Assembly: GCF_900110855.1 (NCBI RefSeq)
Contig: NZ_FOFA01000003.1
Span: 583,449 to 647,448, forward strand
Length of the DNA stretch: 64,000 nucleotides
Reading direction: 5' to 3'
Source of the DNA: Microlunatus flavus
GTDB taxonomy: Bacteria; Actinomycetota; Actinomycetes; Propionibacteriales; Propionibacteriaceae
A program made the position numbers and the translations under genes. The notes beneath the pieces are model-generated. The model made no database searches, had not been told where the DNA came from, and was given only the letters and a program-made list of their open reading frames with translations. Shown piece after piece: positions 63,646 through 64,000 of the stretch. Position 1 is the first letter of the stretch. Every line of letters starts with the position of its first letter.

Positions 63646-64000
63646 TCAGCAGACGAGGTGTCGGGTGGTGATGCGGGTGTGACGCAGGGGCCGCTGCTCG
63701 GGGTCGACCCATCGGGGTGGGAACCAGGTCGGGAGCCGGTCGACCATCCGGCAGGTCCAGCCGCGGGCGAGGAACTGGCGGTGGTGGTACCGGCACAGCA
63801 GCGTCAGGTTGTCGAGATCGGTAGCGCCGCCGTCGGCCCACGCCACGACGTGGTGACGTTCGCACCACTCCGGCGGATGCTCACACCCCGGGAACGAGCA
63901 GCCACCGTCACGGGCGACGAGCGCCATCGTCTGACCCGCCGTGGCGAGCCGGCTCGAACGGCCCATCCACAGCACCACACCCTTCGCGTCGACGACGGTC
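63646..64000 (-). CDS. HNH endonuclease, DUF222/13E12 family (C-terminal part, cut by window edge)
   Basis: At least 118 residues, continuing past the right edge: the open frame reaches position 64000 in the same frame. CSFPGCEHPPEWCERHHVV and LDNLTLLCRYHHRQF are the HNH nuclease with zinc ligands. Related in its nuclease end to the complete family member at 19713-21167 but not identical. Confidence 0.88.
   Translation of the reverse strand, partial: TVVDAKGVVLWMGRSSRLATAGQTMALVARDGGCSFPGCEHPPEWCERHHVVAWADGGATDLDNLTLLCRYHHRQFLARGWTCRMVDRLPTWFPPRWVDPEQRPLRHTRITTRHLVC

Overview
This is a 64 kb chromosomal window from a very GC-rich actinobacterium (roughly 72% GC by eye). GTG starts are common, and DUF222/13E12-type HNH endonuclease genes, SirA/NirA-type sulfite reductase, CDP-glycerol-type polymer synthesis and lycopene cyclase genes are present. 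The mix is most like Propionibacteriales (Nocardioidaceae or Propionibacteriaceae), but the species cannot be named from the sequence. I saw no prophage, transposase, rRNA or CRISPR array.

Layout. 0-3 kb: a NarL/ComP-type histidine kinase, a tRNA-Val, an aminotransferase class IV gene, then a three-tRNA operon (Gly, Cys, Val) with its own promoter and terminator. 3-13 kb: a membrane-anchored esterase, an NAD epimerase, a long SWIM/SNF2 helicase carrying a hairpin-rich insertion, a teichoic-acid-type glycerophosphotransferase, a lycopene cyclase-like oxidoreductase, two coupled SDRs and a PIG-L deacetylase. 13-24 kb: DUF5872 protein, two transporters, a HhH-GPD repair protein, a trypsin-like lipoprotein whose catalytic His is Asn, a GT9 glycosyltransferase, an HNH endonuclease, an SHS-type transporter, a DUF218 membrane protein and a broken VanZ gene.

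24.5-30.8 kb holds a compact divergent cluster. One arm is glycosyltransferase 2, DUF2064 transferase, methyltransferase and Cys-containing epimerase. The other is a polytopic membrane protein, cytochrome b561-like protein, Tat-exported sulfite-oxidase-like molybdoenzyme and small membrane protein. Genes overlap by 4 nt within each arm. This is the best candidate here for an uncharacterised system, apparently joining glycan synthesis to an exported redox step.

31-38 kb is a complete assimilatory sulfate reduction operon (sulfite reductase, zinc-ribbon protein, cysH, cysC, cysD, cysN, chelatase-like protein). All its genes overlap, and it ends in a strong hairpin. The chelatase-like protein lacks both expected active-site histidines.

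38-47 kb: small membrane proteins, PPK2, a RibD-like reductase, a methyltransferase, a LysR/MFS divergent pair with repeated operator-like sites, a TSUP permease, an SRPBCC protein and a Gfo/Idh-ThuA operon. 47-51.7 kb: a large secreted protein with three copies of a sugar-binding-like/Fn3 module and a beta-helix, preceded by a structured leader, then a low-GC stretch and the decayed remains of two metal-resistance genes (CDF exporter, ChrB). 51.7-64 kb: an ArsR/AHSA1 pair with an evident operator, a Na+/H+ antiporter, a secreted bacterial lysyl oxidase, a phosphotransferase, two membrane-anchored proteins of unknown function, a stand-alone LigD polymerase domain, msrB, a homocysteine S-methyltransferase and the C-terminus of a second HNH endonuclease.

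A repeated theme is leaderless expression: at least eight genes have a TANNNT -10 box exactly 6 nt before the start codon.
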